DNA from: Mycobacterium colombiense
Lineage (GTDB): Bacteria; Actinomycetota; Actinomycetes; Mycobacteriales; Mycobacteriaceae
NCBI RefSeq assembly: GCF_001665835.1
Contig: NZ_LZSX01000089.1
Location: forward strand, 124,001-188,000
DNA length: 64,000 nucleotides
Direction of reading: 5' to 3'
Position numbers and translations under genes: made by a program. Within the stretch, counting starts at the first letter, position 1, and each line of letters begins with the position of its first letter. The notes beneath the pieces are model-generated. The model had not been told where the DNA came from. It searched no databases and was given only the letters and a program-made list of their open reading frames with translations. This document shows, piece after piece, positions 33,748 to 42,734 of this stretch.

Positions 33748-34830
33748 CTAGGCCAGCCCCAGCTTTTCGACCACGAGGACCGGGTCCACCGGCAGCGGGG
33801 TGACGGTCGGCATGTCCCGCAGCGCGGTGTCGGGGTCCTTGAGGCCATTGCCGGTCACCGTGCACACGACCGTCGACCCGCGGGCCACCCAGCCGTCGTC
33901 GACGGCCTTGAGCAGCCCCGCGATGCTGGCCGCCGAGGCGGGTTCGACGAAGACGCCCTCGGACACGGCCACCAGGTGATAGGCGGCCAGGATCTCTTCG
34001 TCGGTCGCGGCCAGGAAGCGGCCGTTCGATTGCTGCTGCGCGTCAACGGCCGCCGTCCACGACGCGGGCGCGCCGATGCGGATCGCGGTCGCGATGGTCT
34101 CCGGGTTCTTGACCGGCGCGCCGTGCACCAGCGGGGCCGCACCGGCCGCCTGGGTGCCCAGCATGCGCGGCAACTTCTCGATCAGGCCTTCGTGGTGATA
34201 TTCGGTGTATCCCTTCCAATAGGCGGTGATGTTTCCCGCGTTGCCGACCGGCAGGGCATGCACGTCAGGCGCGGTCCCCAGCGCGTCGACGATCTCGAAC
34301 GCCGCCGTCTTCTGGCCCTCGATGCGCACCGGGTTGACCGAGTTGACCAGCGCGATGGTCGGAAAGTCGGCGGCCATCTTGCGAGCCAGCTCCAGGCAGT
34401 CGTCGAAGTTGCCGTCGATCTGGATGATCTTGGCGCCGTGCATGACCGCCTGCGCCAGCTTGCCCATCGCGATCTTGCCCTGCGGTATCAGCACCGCACA
34501 GGTAATGCCGGCGCGCGCCGCGTAGGCCGCCGCCGACGCCGACGTGTTTCCGGTCGACGCGCACAACACCGCCTGCTGGCCACGCGCCAGCGCATCGGTG
34601 ACGGCCATCGTCATGCCCCGGTCTTTGAAGGAGCCGGTGGGATTGAGGCCTTCGACCTTGAGATGAACGCTGCAGCCGGTCTTTTCCGAGATCCGGCCCG
34701 CCGCGATCAGCGGGGTGCCGCCCTCGAGCAGGGTGACCGGGGTCCAGTTGTCCCCCACCGGCAACCGGTCCCGATACGCCTCGATGAGACCGGGCCACGG
34801 CTTGTGGACGGCGGTGCGCGGGGCGGTCAT
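33748..34830 (-). CDS. thrC: threonine synthase
   Basis: PLP enzyme converting O-phosphohomoserine to threonine. 360 residues; the PLP-binding Lys lies in NPTGSFKDRGMTMAV and the phosphate-binding loop in PVGNAGNITAYWKGY. The ATG at 34830 overlaps the hom stop (ATGA), so translation is coupled. Confidence 0.96.
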   Translation of the reverse strand: MTAPRTAVHKPWPGLIEAYRDRLPVGDNWTPVTLLEGGTPLIAAGRISEKTGCSVHLKVEGLNPTGSFKDRGMTMAVTDALARGQQAVLCASTGNTSASAAAYAARAGITCAVLIPQGKIAMGKLAQAVMHGAKIIQIDGNFDDCLELARKMAADFPTIALVNSVNPVRIEGQKTAAFEIVDALGTAPDVHALPVGNAGNITAYWKGYTEYHHEGLIEKLPRMLGTQAAGAAPLVHGAPVKNPETIATAIRIGAPASWTAAVDAQQQSNGRFLAATDEEILAAYHLVAVSEGVFVEPASAASIAGLLKAVDDGWVARGSTVVCTVTGNGLKDPDTALRDMPTVTPLPVDPVLVVEKLGLA

Positions 34831-36149
34831 AGCGTGGTCCCTTCCAGTCGCAGCACGCTGGTGACGCTCTGCACGACATCCAAATCGGCCAGCGCATCCA
34901 CGGTTTCGGACAGCGCGGCATCCGTGGCGCTGTGGGTGACCACGACGATGCGAGCCCCGACCCGCCGCCCGCCTTCGTCCACGACGCCCTCCTGACGGAC
35001 CTCGGCGATGCTGACCTCGCGCTTGGCGAATTCAGCCGCCACCGAGGACAGCACGCCGGGCTTGTCGGCGACGTTCATGCTGACGTAGTACCGGGTCGAG
35101 ATGAAACCCATTGGGGCAATGGGAAGTTGGGCGTACTTGGATTCCTTCGGCCCGCGGCTGCCCAGCACCCGGTTGCGCGCGGCCATCACCATGTCACCGG
35201 CCACCGCGGACGCGGTCGGCGCGCCGCCGGCGCCCTGACCGTAGAACATCAGCCGGCCGGAGGCCTTGGCCTCGACCACCACCGCGTTGAACGCGCCGTT
35301 GACCGTGGCCAGCGGGTGTGACAACGGCACGAGTGCGGGATAGACGCGCGCCGAAACCCGCTCCTGGCCATCGGTTGTGATGCGCTCGCAGATGGACAGC
35401 AGCTTGATGGTGCAACCCAGAGCCCGGGCCGATTCGAAGTCCGCGGGCGTGACTTTGGTGATGCCCTCGCGGTAGACGTCGTCTGCGGTCACCCGGGTGT
35501 GAAAGGCGATGGACGCCAGGATCGCCGCCTTGGCTGCCGCGTCGTAGCCCTCGACGTCGGCGGTGGGGTCGGCCTCGGCGTAACCAAGCGCGCCGGCTTC
35601 GGCCAGCGCGGTGTCGTAGTCGGCGCCGGTGCTGTCCATCGCGGACAAGATGTAGTTGGTGGTGCCGTTGACGATCCCGGCGACCCGCAACACCGTGTCG
35701 CCGGCCAGCGACTGCGTCAGCGGACGGATCACCGGAATGGCGCCCGCGACGGCCGCCTCGAAATACAGGTCGACATGCGCACTTTCGGCGGCCTGCGCCA
35801 ACTCGCCGGTGGAGGTGGCCAGCAGCGCCTTGTTCGCCGTGACGACCGACTTACCGTGCTCGAGGGCGCACAGGATCGCCTTGCGGGACGGCTCCACCGG
35901 CCCCATCAGTTCGACGACGATGTCGACGTCGTCGCGCGCGGCGAGCGCTTCGATGTCGTCGGTGAGCAGCTCGACGGGGACGCCGCGGTCCGCCGCGACG
36001 CGGCGCACTCCGACGCCGCGCAACACCACGGGCGCGCCGACACGAGCGGCGAGGTCATCGGCGCTGTCCTCGATGATTCGGACAACTTCGCTGCCGACGT
36101 TGCCCAATCCGAGTACCGCTACACCAACCGGCTTTTCGTCACGGGGCAC
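34827..36149 (-). CDS. hom: homoserine dehydrogenase
   Basis: Reduces aspartate semialdehyde to homoserine. 440 residues with a Rossmann motif VLGLGNVGSEVVRII, the catalytic-domain signature ALGYAEADPTADVEGYDAAAK and a C-terminal ACT domain (about 355-430) that usually mediates threonine feedback inhibition. ATG at 36149 is only 3 bp past the lysA stop. It corresponds to Rv1294 (thrA). Confidence 0.96.
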   Translation of the reverse strand: MPRDEKPVGVAVLGLGNVGSEVVRIIEDSADDLAARVGAPVVLRGVGVRRVAADRGVPVELLTDDIEALAARDDVDIVVELMGPVEPSRKAILCALEHGKSVVTANKALLATSTGELAQAAESAHVDLYFEAAVAGAIPVIRPLTQSLAGDTVLRVAGIVNGTTNYILSAMDSTGADYDTALAEAGALGYAEADPTADVEGYDAAAKAAILASIAFHTRVTADDVYREGITKVTPADFESARALGCTIKLLSICERITTDGQERVSARVYPALVPLSHPLATVNGAFNAVVVEAKASGRLMFYGQGAGGAPTASAVAGDMVMAARNRVLGSRGPKESKYAQLPIAPMGFISTRYYVSMNVADKPGVLSSVAAEFAKREVSIAEVRQEGVVDEGGRRVGARIVVVTHSATDAALSETVDALADLDVVQSVTSVLRLEGTTL

Positions 36150-36152
36150 AGT

Positions 36153-37571
36153 TCACCTCACTTCCAGACTCAAGAGATCGTCGACCGTCTCACGACGCAG
36201 GACCAGACGCGCGCGCCCGTCGCGCACCGCGACGACGGCGGGACGGCAGATCATGTTGTAACGACTCGACAATGAATAACAGTAGGCACCGGTGGCGGCG
36301 ACCCCGATCAGGTCGCCCGGTCGCAGATCCCCCGGCACCCAGGTGTCGCGCACCACGATATCGCCACTCTCGCAATGCTTTCCGACGACACGGGCCAGCT
36401 CCGCCGGCGCATCGCTGAGCCGCGAGACCAGCCGGGCGTCGTACTGCGCGTCGTAGAGCGCGGTGCGGATGTTGTCGCTCATGCCGCCGTCGACGCTGAC
36501 GTAGCGCCGGTGCGCGGTGGCGCTCACGTCGACATCCTTCACGGTGCCCACCTCGTAGAGCGTGATGGTGCCGGGCCCGGCGATGGCCCGTCCCGGCTCG
36601 ACCACCAGTCGCGGGGTCGGCAGCCCCACAGCCGCCGACTCGTTGCGCACGATCTCGCTCAGCTTGGCGGCCAGCTCGCCCATCGGCGGCGGATCGTCGG
36701 CGGCGAGATAGGAGATGCCCAGTCCGCCACCGAGATCCACGGTGGAGATCTGCGCGGTCTTCTCGACACCGAATTGTTCGACGGCCTGGTGAAGCAGACC
36801 GATGACCCGGCGCGCGGCGACTTCGAAGCCGGCGACGTCGAAGATCTGCGAACCGATGTGACTGTGCAGGCCCACCAGTCGCAGGTGCCGGGTGTCGAAT
36901 ACCTTGCCGACCGCGTCCAGCGCCGCGCCGCTGGCCAACGACAACCCGAACTTCTGGTCCTCGTGCGCGGTGGAGATGAACTCGTGGGTGTGCGCCTCGA
37001 CACCGACGGTGAGGCGGACGAAGACATCCTGGACGATGCCCGCCTCGCCCGCGATGGCGTCCAGGCGGTCGATCTCAACCAACGAGTCCAACACGACATG
37101 GCCGACACCGGCTTTGACCGCGGCCGTCAGCTCGGCGACGGATTTGTTGTTGCCGTGGAAGGTAATCCGCTCGGGCGGGAAGTTGGCGTGCAGCGCCACC
37201 GCCAGCTCGCCGCCGGTGCACACGTCGAGGGACAGCCCTTCTTCGTCGATCCAGCGCGCAATCTCGCTGCACAGGAACGCCTTCGCGGCATAGTGCACGT
37301 TCTTGCCGCCGCCGAAGGCCGACGCGATCTCGCGGCAGCGGGACCGGAAGTCGTCCTCGTCGATGACGAACAGCGGGGTCCCATACTCCTGGGCGAGGTC
37401 GGTCACCGCGATGCCCGCGATGCTGGCGACGCCGGCTTCGTCGCGAGCGACGTTGCGCGGCCACACATTCGGCGCCAGCAGCAGCAACTCCTCGGGGGAT
37501 TGCGGGCGCAGCGGGCTTTCGGCGTGGCGGGTCTCTTCGGCGTGCCGAGGACCGGCGGGGTGAACGTTCAC
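36153..37571 (-). CDS. lysA: diaminopimelate decarboxylase
   Basis: PLP enzyme making L-lysine from meso-diaminopimelate. 472 residues; PLP Lys in VHYAAKAFLC, the GGGLG phosphate loop (VDLGGGLGISY) and the C-terminal active-site GKHCESGD. GTG at 37571 overlaps the argS stop (GTGA) and is preferred to shorter starts nearer LLLLAPNVWPRN, although the first about 25 residues are variable between species. First of the four aspartate-family genes, placed after argS. Confidence 0.95.
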   Translation of the reverse strand: MNVHPAGPRHAEETRHAESPLRPQSPEELLLLAPNVWPRNVARDEAGVASIAGIAVTDLAQEYGTPLFVIDEDDFRSRCREIASAFGGGKNVHYAAKAFLCSEIARWIDEEGLSLDVCTGGELAVALHANFPPERITFHGNNKSVAELTAAVKAGVGHVVLDSLVEIDRLDAIAGEAGIVQDVFVRLTVGVEAHTHEFISTAHEDQKFGLSLASGAALDAVGKVFDTRHLRLVGLHSHIGSQIFDVAGFEVAARRVIGLLHQAVEQFGVEKTAQISTVDLGGGLGISYLAADDPPPMGELAAKLSEIVRNESAAVGLPTPRLVVEPGRAIAGPGTITLYEVGTVKDVDVSATAHRRYVSVDGGMSDNIRTALYDAQYDARLVSRLSDAPAELARVVGKHCESGDIVVRDTWVPGDLRPGDLIGVAATGAYCYSLSSRYNMICRPAVVAVRDGRARLVLRRETVDDLLSLEVR

Positions 37572-39220
37572 ATTCGCTCCGGAGCGGTGACGCCCAGTAT
37601 CGCCAGGCCGTTGGCGATCACCTGGCGGGTGGCCTGGCACAGCGCCAGGCGCGCGGTGTGCAGATCGGTCGGTTGCTCGTCGCCCTGCGGCAACACCCGG
37701 CACGCGTCGTAGAACCGGTGGTAGTCACCGGCGAGGTCTTCCAGGTACCGGCATACCCGGTGGGGTTCGCGCAGCGTCGCCGCCGTGTTGAGCACCCGCG
37801 GGAATTCGCCGAGGGTCCGCAGCAGCGTCCCCTCCTTGTCGTGGCTGAGCAGTTCGAGGTGCCCGGTGTCGGGGATCAGGGCGAGCTCGGCGGCGTTGCG
37901 GGCCAGCGCCGAGAGCCGGGCATGCGCGTATTGCACGTAATAGACCGGGTTTTCGTTCGACGCCGAGGACCACAGCGCGAGGTCGATGTCGATGGGGGTG
38001 TCCACCGACGAACGGATCAGGCTGTAACGCGCGGCGTCGACGCCGATCGCCTCGACGAGGTCGTCCAGCGTGATCACCGTTCCGGCCCGCTTGCTCATCC
38101 GGACCGGCTGACCGTCGCGGACCAGGTTGACCATCTGTCCGATGAGCACCTCGACGGTGGCCGGGTCGTCGCCGAACGCCGCCGCCACGGCCTGGAGCCG
38201 GGCGATGTAGCCGTGGTGGTCGGCCCCCAGCATGTAGATGGCCAGGTCGAAGCCGCGCTGCCGCTTGTCCAGGTAGTAGGCGATGTCACCGGCGATGTAG
38301 GCCGGCTTGCCGTCGCTCTTGATGACGACGCGGTCCTTGTCGTCACCAAAGGCGCTGGTGCGCAACCACGTTGCGCCGTCCTTCTCGTAGATGTTGCCCG
38401 TCTCGCGCAGCCTGCCGATGGCTTCCTCGACCAGGCCCTTGTTGTGCATCGAGTCTTCGTGGGTGTAGACGTCGAAGTCGGTGCCGAACTCGTGCAACGA
38501 CTCCTTGATGTGGGTGAACATCAGGTCGACACCGATTTCGCGGAAGGTCTCGCGCATCTCGGCGTCGGGCAGGGTCAGCGCGTCGGGCGCCTTCTGCAAC
38601 ACCTGCGCGGCGATGTCGTTGATGTAGGCGCCGGCGTACCCGTCTTCCGGGGTGGGCTCGCCTTTGGCCGCGGCGACCAGTGAGCTGGCGAACCGATCGA
38701 TCTGGGCGCCGTGATCGTTGAAATAGTATTCGCGCACCACTTCGGCGCCCTGGGTGGACAGCAGCCGGCCCAACGCATCGCCGACGGCGGCCCAGCGAGT
38801 CCCGCCGATGTGGATCGGTCCGGTCGGGTTGGCCGACACGAACTCCAGGTTGATGTGGCGGCCGGCCAGCGCGTCGGAGTGACCGAAGCGGTCGCCGGCC
38901 TCGATGACGTTGTTGACGACGACGGCTTGCGCCGACGCCTCGAGGCGCAGGTTGATGAAGCCGGGACCGGCCACCTCCGCCGACGCGATACCGTCGGCCT
39001 GGGCGAGCGCCTCGGCGAGCCATCCGGCCAGCTCGCGGGGGTTGGCGCCGACCTTTTTGCCCAGCTGTAGCGCCAGGTTGCTGGCGTAATCGCCGTGCTC
39101 GGGATTGCGGGGACGCTCCACGGTGACCGTCTGCGGCAACGCGGCAGCATCCAGCCCGCGCTCGGCCAGCACCGCGGCGGCGGTGGTTTTGAGCAGCTCA
39201 GCCAGGTCAGCGGGGGTCAC
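37568..39220 (-). CDS. argS: arginyl-tRNA synthetase
   Basis: Class I synthetase charging tRNA-Arg. 550 residues from GTG at 39220 (VTPADLAELLKT). The N-terminal Add-1 domain is followed by the HIGH-like PTGPIHIGGTRW, the KMSK-like VRMSKRAGT and the DALR anticodon-binding domain. A tRNA-Arg gene lies 127 bp upstream on the other strand. Confidence 0.97.
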   Translation of the reverse strand: MTPADLAELLKTTAAAVLAERGLDAAALPQTVTVERPRNPEHGDYASNLALQLGKKVGANPRELAGWLAEALAQADGIASAEVAGPGFINLRLEASAQAVVVNNVIEAGDRFGHSDALAGRHINLEFVSANPTGPIHIGGTRWAAVGDALGRLLSTQGAEVVREYYFNDHGAQIDRFASSLVAAAKGEPTPEDGYAGAYINDIAAQVLQKAPDALTLPDAEMRETFREIGVDLMFTHIKESLHEFGTDFDVYTHEDSMHNKGLVEEAIGRLRETGNIYEKDGATWLRTSAFGDDKDRVVIKSDGKPAYIAGDIAYYLDKRQRGFDLAIYMLGADHHGYIARLQAVAAAFGDDPATVEVLIGQMVNLVRDGQPVRMSKRAGTVITLDDLVEAIGVDAARYSLIRSSVDTPIDIDLALWSSASNENPVYYVQYAHARLSALARNAAELALIPDTGHLELLSHDKEGTLLRTLGEFPRVLNTAATLREPHRVCRYLEDLAGDYHRFYDACRVLPQGDEQPTDLHTARLALCQATRQVIANGLAILGVTAPERM

Positions 39221-39347
39221 GAGCGTCCATCCTATTGGCTGGGGCGCCCGCGCCTCGAATCCATTGCGGTGGCGGGGTGGCCACCGCGATGCGTTAGTCT
39301 GTCCGTGCTTGTTCGAAAGCCCCATGGCGCAACAGGTATGTCGGTGC

Positions 39348-39423
39348 GCCCCCGTAGCTCAGGGGATAGAGCGTCTGCCTCCGGAGCAGAAGGCCGCAGG
39401 TTCGAATCCTGCCGGGGGCACCA
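39348..39423 (+). tRNA. argV: tRNA-Arg (anticodon CCG)
   Basis: A 76 nt cloverleaf with encoded CCA. Acceptor stem GCCCCCG/CGGGGGC, D-arm GCTC...GAGC, anticodon stem TCTGC/GCAGA with loop CTCCGGA (anticodon CCG, reads CGG), and T-arm GCAGG-TTCGAAT-CCTGC. It lies next to argS, as in M. tuberculosis. The accessory region begins immediately after it. Confidence 0.97.
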
Positions 39424-40152
39424 GAGCTTTACGCAGTTGAGACGCTGTTTTCAGGTCACAGTCCGAACTTCATACGCCCCCGGCGTGCCCGCAAAGAATT
39501 CTCCGGCCGGCGCCGGCAAACGCGGTGATGAATTCACGGCCCGCGACAGCCACCGAAAGGAACGGCGTGACGGCCGCCCACGGATCCGGCCGCGTCATCG
39601 TTGCACCGCTGGTCACTCCCGGCATGACCAGCTGCCTCGTCAATCCTTAGATGGAAACAGCCACCTTGGCACCCTTGGGAATCGGTTGCGGAGTGCAACG
39701 ACGGCGTTTTGAGGTCGACGGGCAGCCGCAGCCGTGGATGGGCCGTGCGACGACAGCCGCCCCGAAAGAGTGTTTGGAGTACTCGGTGGGAGTTACGGCC
39801 TCTGCTGGCGTCCGCAATTCAGTCAGTATTACTCGCGTCAGGGTTTCTCAATACCCATGGCCCTTTCTTCTGGCGGAGCCCCGTACCCAATTCCATGATG
39901 CAAGTCAACGAAGTTCACCAAAACTCATATGAACTTCATGTCGAGGCGAGACACTTCGCCGAAGTAAAGGCCAAACTTCGCCGGATTAACGGCGGTTACC
40001 GAAGGAGGTGTCACCCATGCAGATCGCTGTAGCAGGTGCCGCCTTGGGCCGTTACCCACGAATCTAAAAAGCTTTAGTGACGTCAGCAGGCCACCAACGT
40101 CGTCTACGCGGCACGCCACTACCTGTGCCCGGAGTGAGGAAGGTGTTTTCAG
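39424..40152. other. gene-poor stretch after tRNA-Arg, mostly non-coding
   Basis: About 730 bp with no convincing protein gene except a 16-codon frame at 40017. GC content is visibly lower in 39820-40080. The end of the stretch (about 40084-40137) translates to QATNVVYAARHYLCPE followed by a stop, which resembles the C-terminus of DUF732 exported proteins (compare ATAIVSAAESNYCP in the gene at 45379), so a gene remnant may lie here. No integrase, direct repeat of the tRNA 3' end or insertion sequence was seen. Confidence 0.5.
40017..40067 (+). CDS. possible 16-residue leader-type ORF
   Basis: ATG at 40017 is preceded at ideal distance by GAAGGAGGTG (40001-40010), the strongest Shine-Dalgarno sequence in this part of the window. 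The frame encodes MQIAVAGAALGRYPRI and stops at TAA. It could be a small protein, a regulatory leader peptide for the exported-protein genes downstream, or the intact start of a decayed gene. Nothing is recognised in the peptide. Confidence 0.3.
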   Translation: MQIAVAGAALGRYPRI

Positions 40153-40449
40153 ATGATTGGAAAGTTGTTCGTTGCGGCGGTGATTGCTGTTTCGCCGCTG
40201 ACAGTAGGCTCCGCCCCGGCCCAGGCGGACACCGTGTGCGGATACGCGCCGGGGAAAGTCGTTGCGGTTGGCACCACCAGTTGCCAGTTCGCGATGAACG
40301 TGGCGAACAAGATGACAAGCGGGGCAGGCACCTCGTTCACGGCGTACTCACCAGAGACAGGCCAGAGCTACCTGATGTCTTGTTCCATCGTCCGTCACGG
40401 ATCGGTGACGTGCACCGGCGGGAACGGCGCTGAAGTGGACATCTACTGA
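40153..40449 (+). CDS. small exported protein with four cysteines
   Basis: A 98-residue protein with a signal peptide (hydrophobic 5-20, cleavage near APAQA-DTV) and a mature domain with Cys in VCGY, TTSCQFA, LMSCSIV and VTCTGGN, which probably forms two disulfides. ATG at 40153. Its stop overlaps the start of the next exported-protein gene (TGATG), so the two are coupled. The family looks mycobacterium-specific; no function is known to me. A secreted or cell-wall role is likely. Confidence 0.75.
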   Translation: MIGKLFVAAVIAVSPLTVGSAPAQADTVCGYAPGKVVAVGTTSCQFAMNVANKMTSGAGTSFTAYSPETGQSYLMSCSIVRHGSVTCTGGNGAEVDIY

Positions 40450-40793
40450 TGAACAAAGCAGTGGTGATGCCCGCCGTGTTGGCGGTGGGCATCGTCTGCG
40501 CCCCACTGGCGCAGGCCGAAAGCGGTGATCGAGCCGACGCCGAACAGGCAGTAACGGCCATCTATAACCAAGTGCAGGCTCGCTGCACACCGCGTACTCC
40601 GCCAGCCTTCCAGTCGATCAGTTGGAACGACTTCTACCCGGCCGTCGGTGGGACCGGCCGCATCCATGACGCCAACGCGGGTCTGGGCGGCCCGTTCAAG
40701 GTGTCCTACCGGAACCCCAGAGTCGGCCCTGCCACGGATGGACCGGCAGGCCGAGCCTACGGCCAGTGGGGTGTCGACCTCGAGTTCTGTTGA
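40449..40793 (+). CDS. small exported protein, first of two paralogues
   Basis: A 114-residue protein with a signal peptide (cleavage about APLAQA-ESG) followed by a domain with AEQAVTAIYNQVQARCTPR, a Trp/Tyr-rich middle, and the C-terminal GPFKVSYRNPRVGP...GRAYGQWGVDLEFC. There are two cysteines, one being the last residue. It is translationally coupled to the preceding gene. A second, frameshifted copy lies at 42095-42437, on the far side of the 381-residue protein. Function unknown. Confidence 0.75.
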   Translation: MNKAVVMPAVLAVGIVCAPLAQAESGDRADAEQAVTAIYNQVQARCTPRTPPAFQSISWNDFYPAVGGTGRIHDANAGLGGPFKVSYRNPRVGPATDGPAGRAYGQWGVDLEFC

Positions 40794-40921
40794 TCGACTA
40801 GGGAGTTAGGCCAATGACGAATGGGATAAGCGCATCATCGCCCCAGCTACCCGCAGGCTGGGCACGGTGGGACGCTCGTTAGGTAGCGGCAAACCCTAAG
40901 TTGCGCGACCAGGGGTTACCC

Positions 40922-42067
40922 ATGAAGATTGCCTTTGCGGCGGCAGCAGCCGCCATGTGTTTCACGCCGATCATCTTGGTGCCGGTAGCACACGCTGATC
41001 CAACGGTGCCGTGTGCTCCCTCGGACCTGTCTTGCGGGATGGCGTATAACCAGTATTTTGATGCAAATTGCAGGTCGCTGATGACGCCAGGCGGGCAGAC
41101 TGCCGCGTACGTTAAGTGCGTTGACGCATTTCCCGGGAATCCCGGATGGATGTGCCGGGGCTACCCCGCCATGATCGGATGCGCTGGTCCCAGCACCTCA
41201 GCGCGAACGACCACCGAGGTACAGGCTCCGGCTACGACCCCGGCTCAGGCTTCTCCGCATAAAGCGGCGTCGGTGCGACCGCCCAAGGGACTCGGGGCAT
41301 CGTCTGATGCCATCGCGGCGGCCAAGGCGGCACCGCCGACGCACATTGACCCAGCCAACCCGCCGAAACCCCCGACGCGGGTGGACTTCAATCAGCGGGT
41401 GCAGAGCGTGATCAAGACTCACAACGCCAACGTTGACGTTGTCAACGGGCTGACCCACCCGCGCCATTGGGACTACATCGACTACGACGCCTCCCGCCAT
41501 CCGATCCTCTACAACCCTCTTAATCAGGCGATGACTTTCCGATACTTCTACAGTGGTGGCTACCAGGAGGTTTACGTCGCCGCCGGTAGCAATGTGGTAC
41601 TTGACCTCGCGGTGGACGGGGTGTTCCCGTTCACCGCGGTCGGCGACGACTACCTGACATCGGGCAGCTTCGACGGCGGGTCGCCCCCGACGGCATACCA
41701 AGATGTCGCCGCGGACGTCCCGGCGTATAACCAGACCGTCCAAGTCGGCAAGGTGCAACCGGTGGGCCACGACGATAGCCAAGCTGCCGGCAGTCAAGAC
41801 ACTTTCATGCTCGATGACTCCACGCTGGCGTGGGGTCAGGCCAACAACCCCAGCGACGGCGGTCAGATCACCGTGACTAAGACGCAAACCCTGCCAGGCG
41901 TGGGCCCCACCGACGACGGCCAATCCCTCATCGACTTGGCGGCGCCGTCGCATCCGCAGAGCAACACGACACCGTGGTCCACATACGGTTTGGCGTTGGT
42001 CTTGGCGATAGCCGCGGGCTTGGTGACCTGGGTGGTCATACGTCGGAAACGGAACGCGGCTCTCTGA
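40922..42067 (+). CDS. exported, C-terminally membrane-anchored protein of unknown function
   Basis: 381 residues. An N-terminal signal peptide (about 1-26, ending VAHA-DPT) is followed by a Cys-rich segment with six or more Cys (about 30-85), a Pro/Ala/Thr linker (about 90-165), a larger domain of unknown type (about 165-345, with HWDYIDYDASRHPILYNPL and FPFTAVGDDYLTSGSF), and a C-terminal helix YGLALVLAIAAGLVTWVVI with an RRKRN tail. It therefore faces outward and is held by a single helix. ATG at 40922 is chosen for the signal peptide. Similar proteins occur in other mycobacteria as I remember, without an assigned function. Confidence 0.72.
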   Translation: MKIAFAAAAAAMCFTPIILVPVAHADPTVPCAPSDLSCGMAYNQYFDANCRSLMTPGGQTAAYVKCVDAFPGNPGWMCRGYPAMIGCAGPSTSARTTTEVQAPATTPAQASPHKAASVRPPKGLGASSDAIAAAKAAPPTHIDPANPPKPPTRVDFNQRVQSVIKTHNANVDVVNGLTHPRHWDYIDYDASRHPILYNPLNQAMTFRYFYSGGYQEVYVAAGSNVVLDLAVDGVFPFTAVGDDYLTSGSFDGGSPPTAYQDVAADVPAYNQTVQVGKVQPVGHDDSQAAGSQDTFMLDDSTLAWGQANNPSDGGQITVTKTQTLPGVGPTDDGQSLIDLAAPSHPQSNTTPWSTYGLALVLAIAAGLVTWVVIRRKRNAAL

Positions 42068-42094
42068 CTGACCTTGAAGGCAGGAGTTCGGAGC

Positions 42095-42437
42095 ATGAAC
42101 AACTCAGTGCCGATAGCCGGCCTGTTCCTGGCGGCGGGTACCGCCTACGCCCCGCTGGCGCAGGGGACTCCGGGGATCAGGCCTCCGCTGGGCAGGCGGT
42201 GGCCGCGATATACAACCAAGTGCAAGCTCGCTGTACCCCCCGCCCCCAGCCTTCCAGAGCATCCAGCGGTCCACCTTCTACCCTGCCAGTTGGGGTGAGG
42301 GTCGCATTCTCGATGGCCACCAGGGTCTGGATGGTCCGTTCAAGGTGTACTGGACTAACCCCCGGGTCGGCCCCGCTCAAGACGGTGCCGCAGGCCGCGC
42401 CTACGGGCAATGGAACGTGGACCTAGAGTTCTGCTGA
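42095..42437 (+). pseudogene. frameshifted second copy of the 114-residue exported protein
   Basis: ATG at 42095 opens the signal peptide MNNSVPIAGLFLAAGTAYAP, but the reading frame shifts twice by one lost base. The first shift is near 42164-42166 (after CCGCTGGCGCAG) and the second near 42246-42248 in the CGCCCCCAG run. Joining the three frames restores QASAGQAVAAIYNQVQARCTPR and GPFKVYWTNPRVGP...GRAYGQWNVDLEFC with the stop at 42435, closely similar to the intact gene at 40449. It is probably inactive; a sequencing error at the two G/C runs is the alternative. Confidence 0.8.
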
Positions 42438-42734
42438 GAACACTAATCGGTGTACTGCCCCCTGGTCGTCACCGACTTGAGGGCGGCCAGCTTCCCGCGC
42501 CGCTGCGTCCGGTTCCCAAGCGTGTTGAGAATGGCGACCAATTGGCGGGAGCCGCCGATTTACCGTCTTGCCTAGAGGGTCGCCGCCGTTCTCGCCGAGG
42601 ATGACGGCACAGGATGGCGGGTGCGCTCGGCATTCCAGCGGTGACCAGCTGCCTGAGTGATCACTAGGCGGAACTACCTGGGGGATTATCACTGGCGCCC
42701 CGCCGAGCGGTGGGATCAGCAGTACGCTCAGGCC

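Noticed and set aside
39398..39423. tRNA-Arg 3' end as an attachment site with a second copy elsewhere
   Set aside because: No repeat of the T-arm/acceptor sequence was noticed downstream, and no integrase gene is present, so no att pair is claimed.
39651..39932. A 93-codon frame after tRNA-Arg
   Set aside because: No ribosome-binding site, no signal or domain, and amino-acid composition unlike its neighbours.
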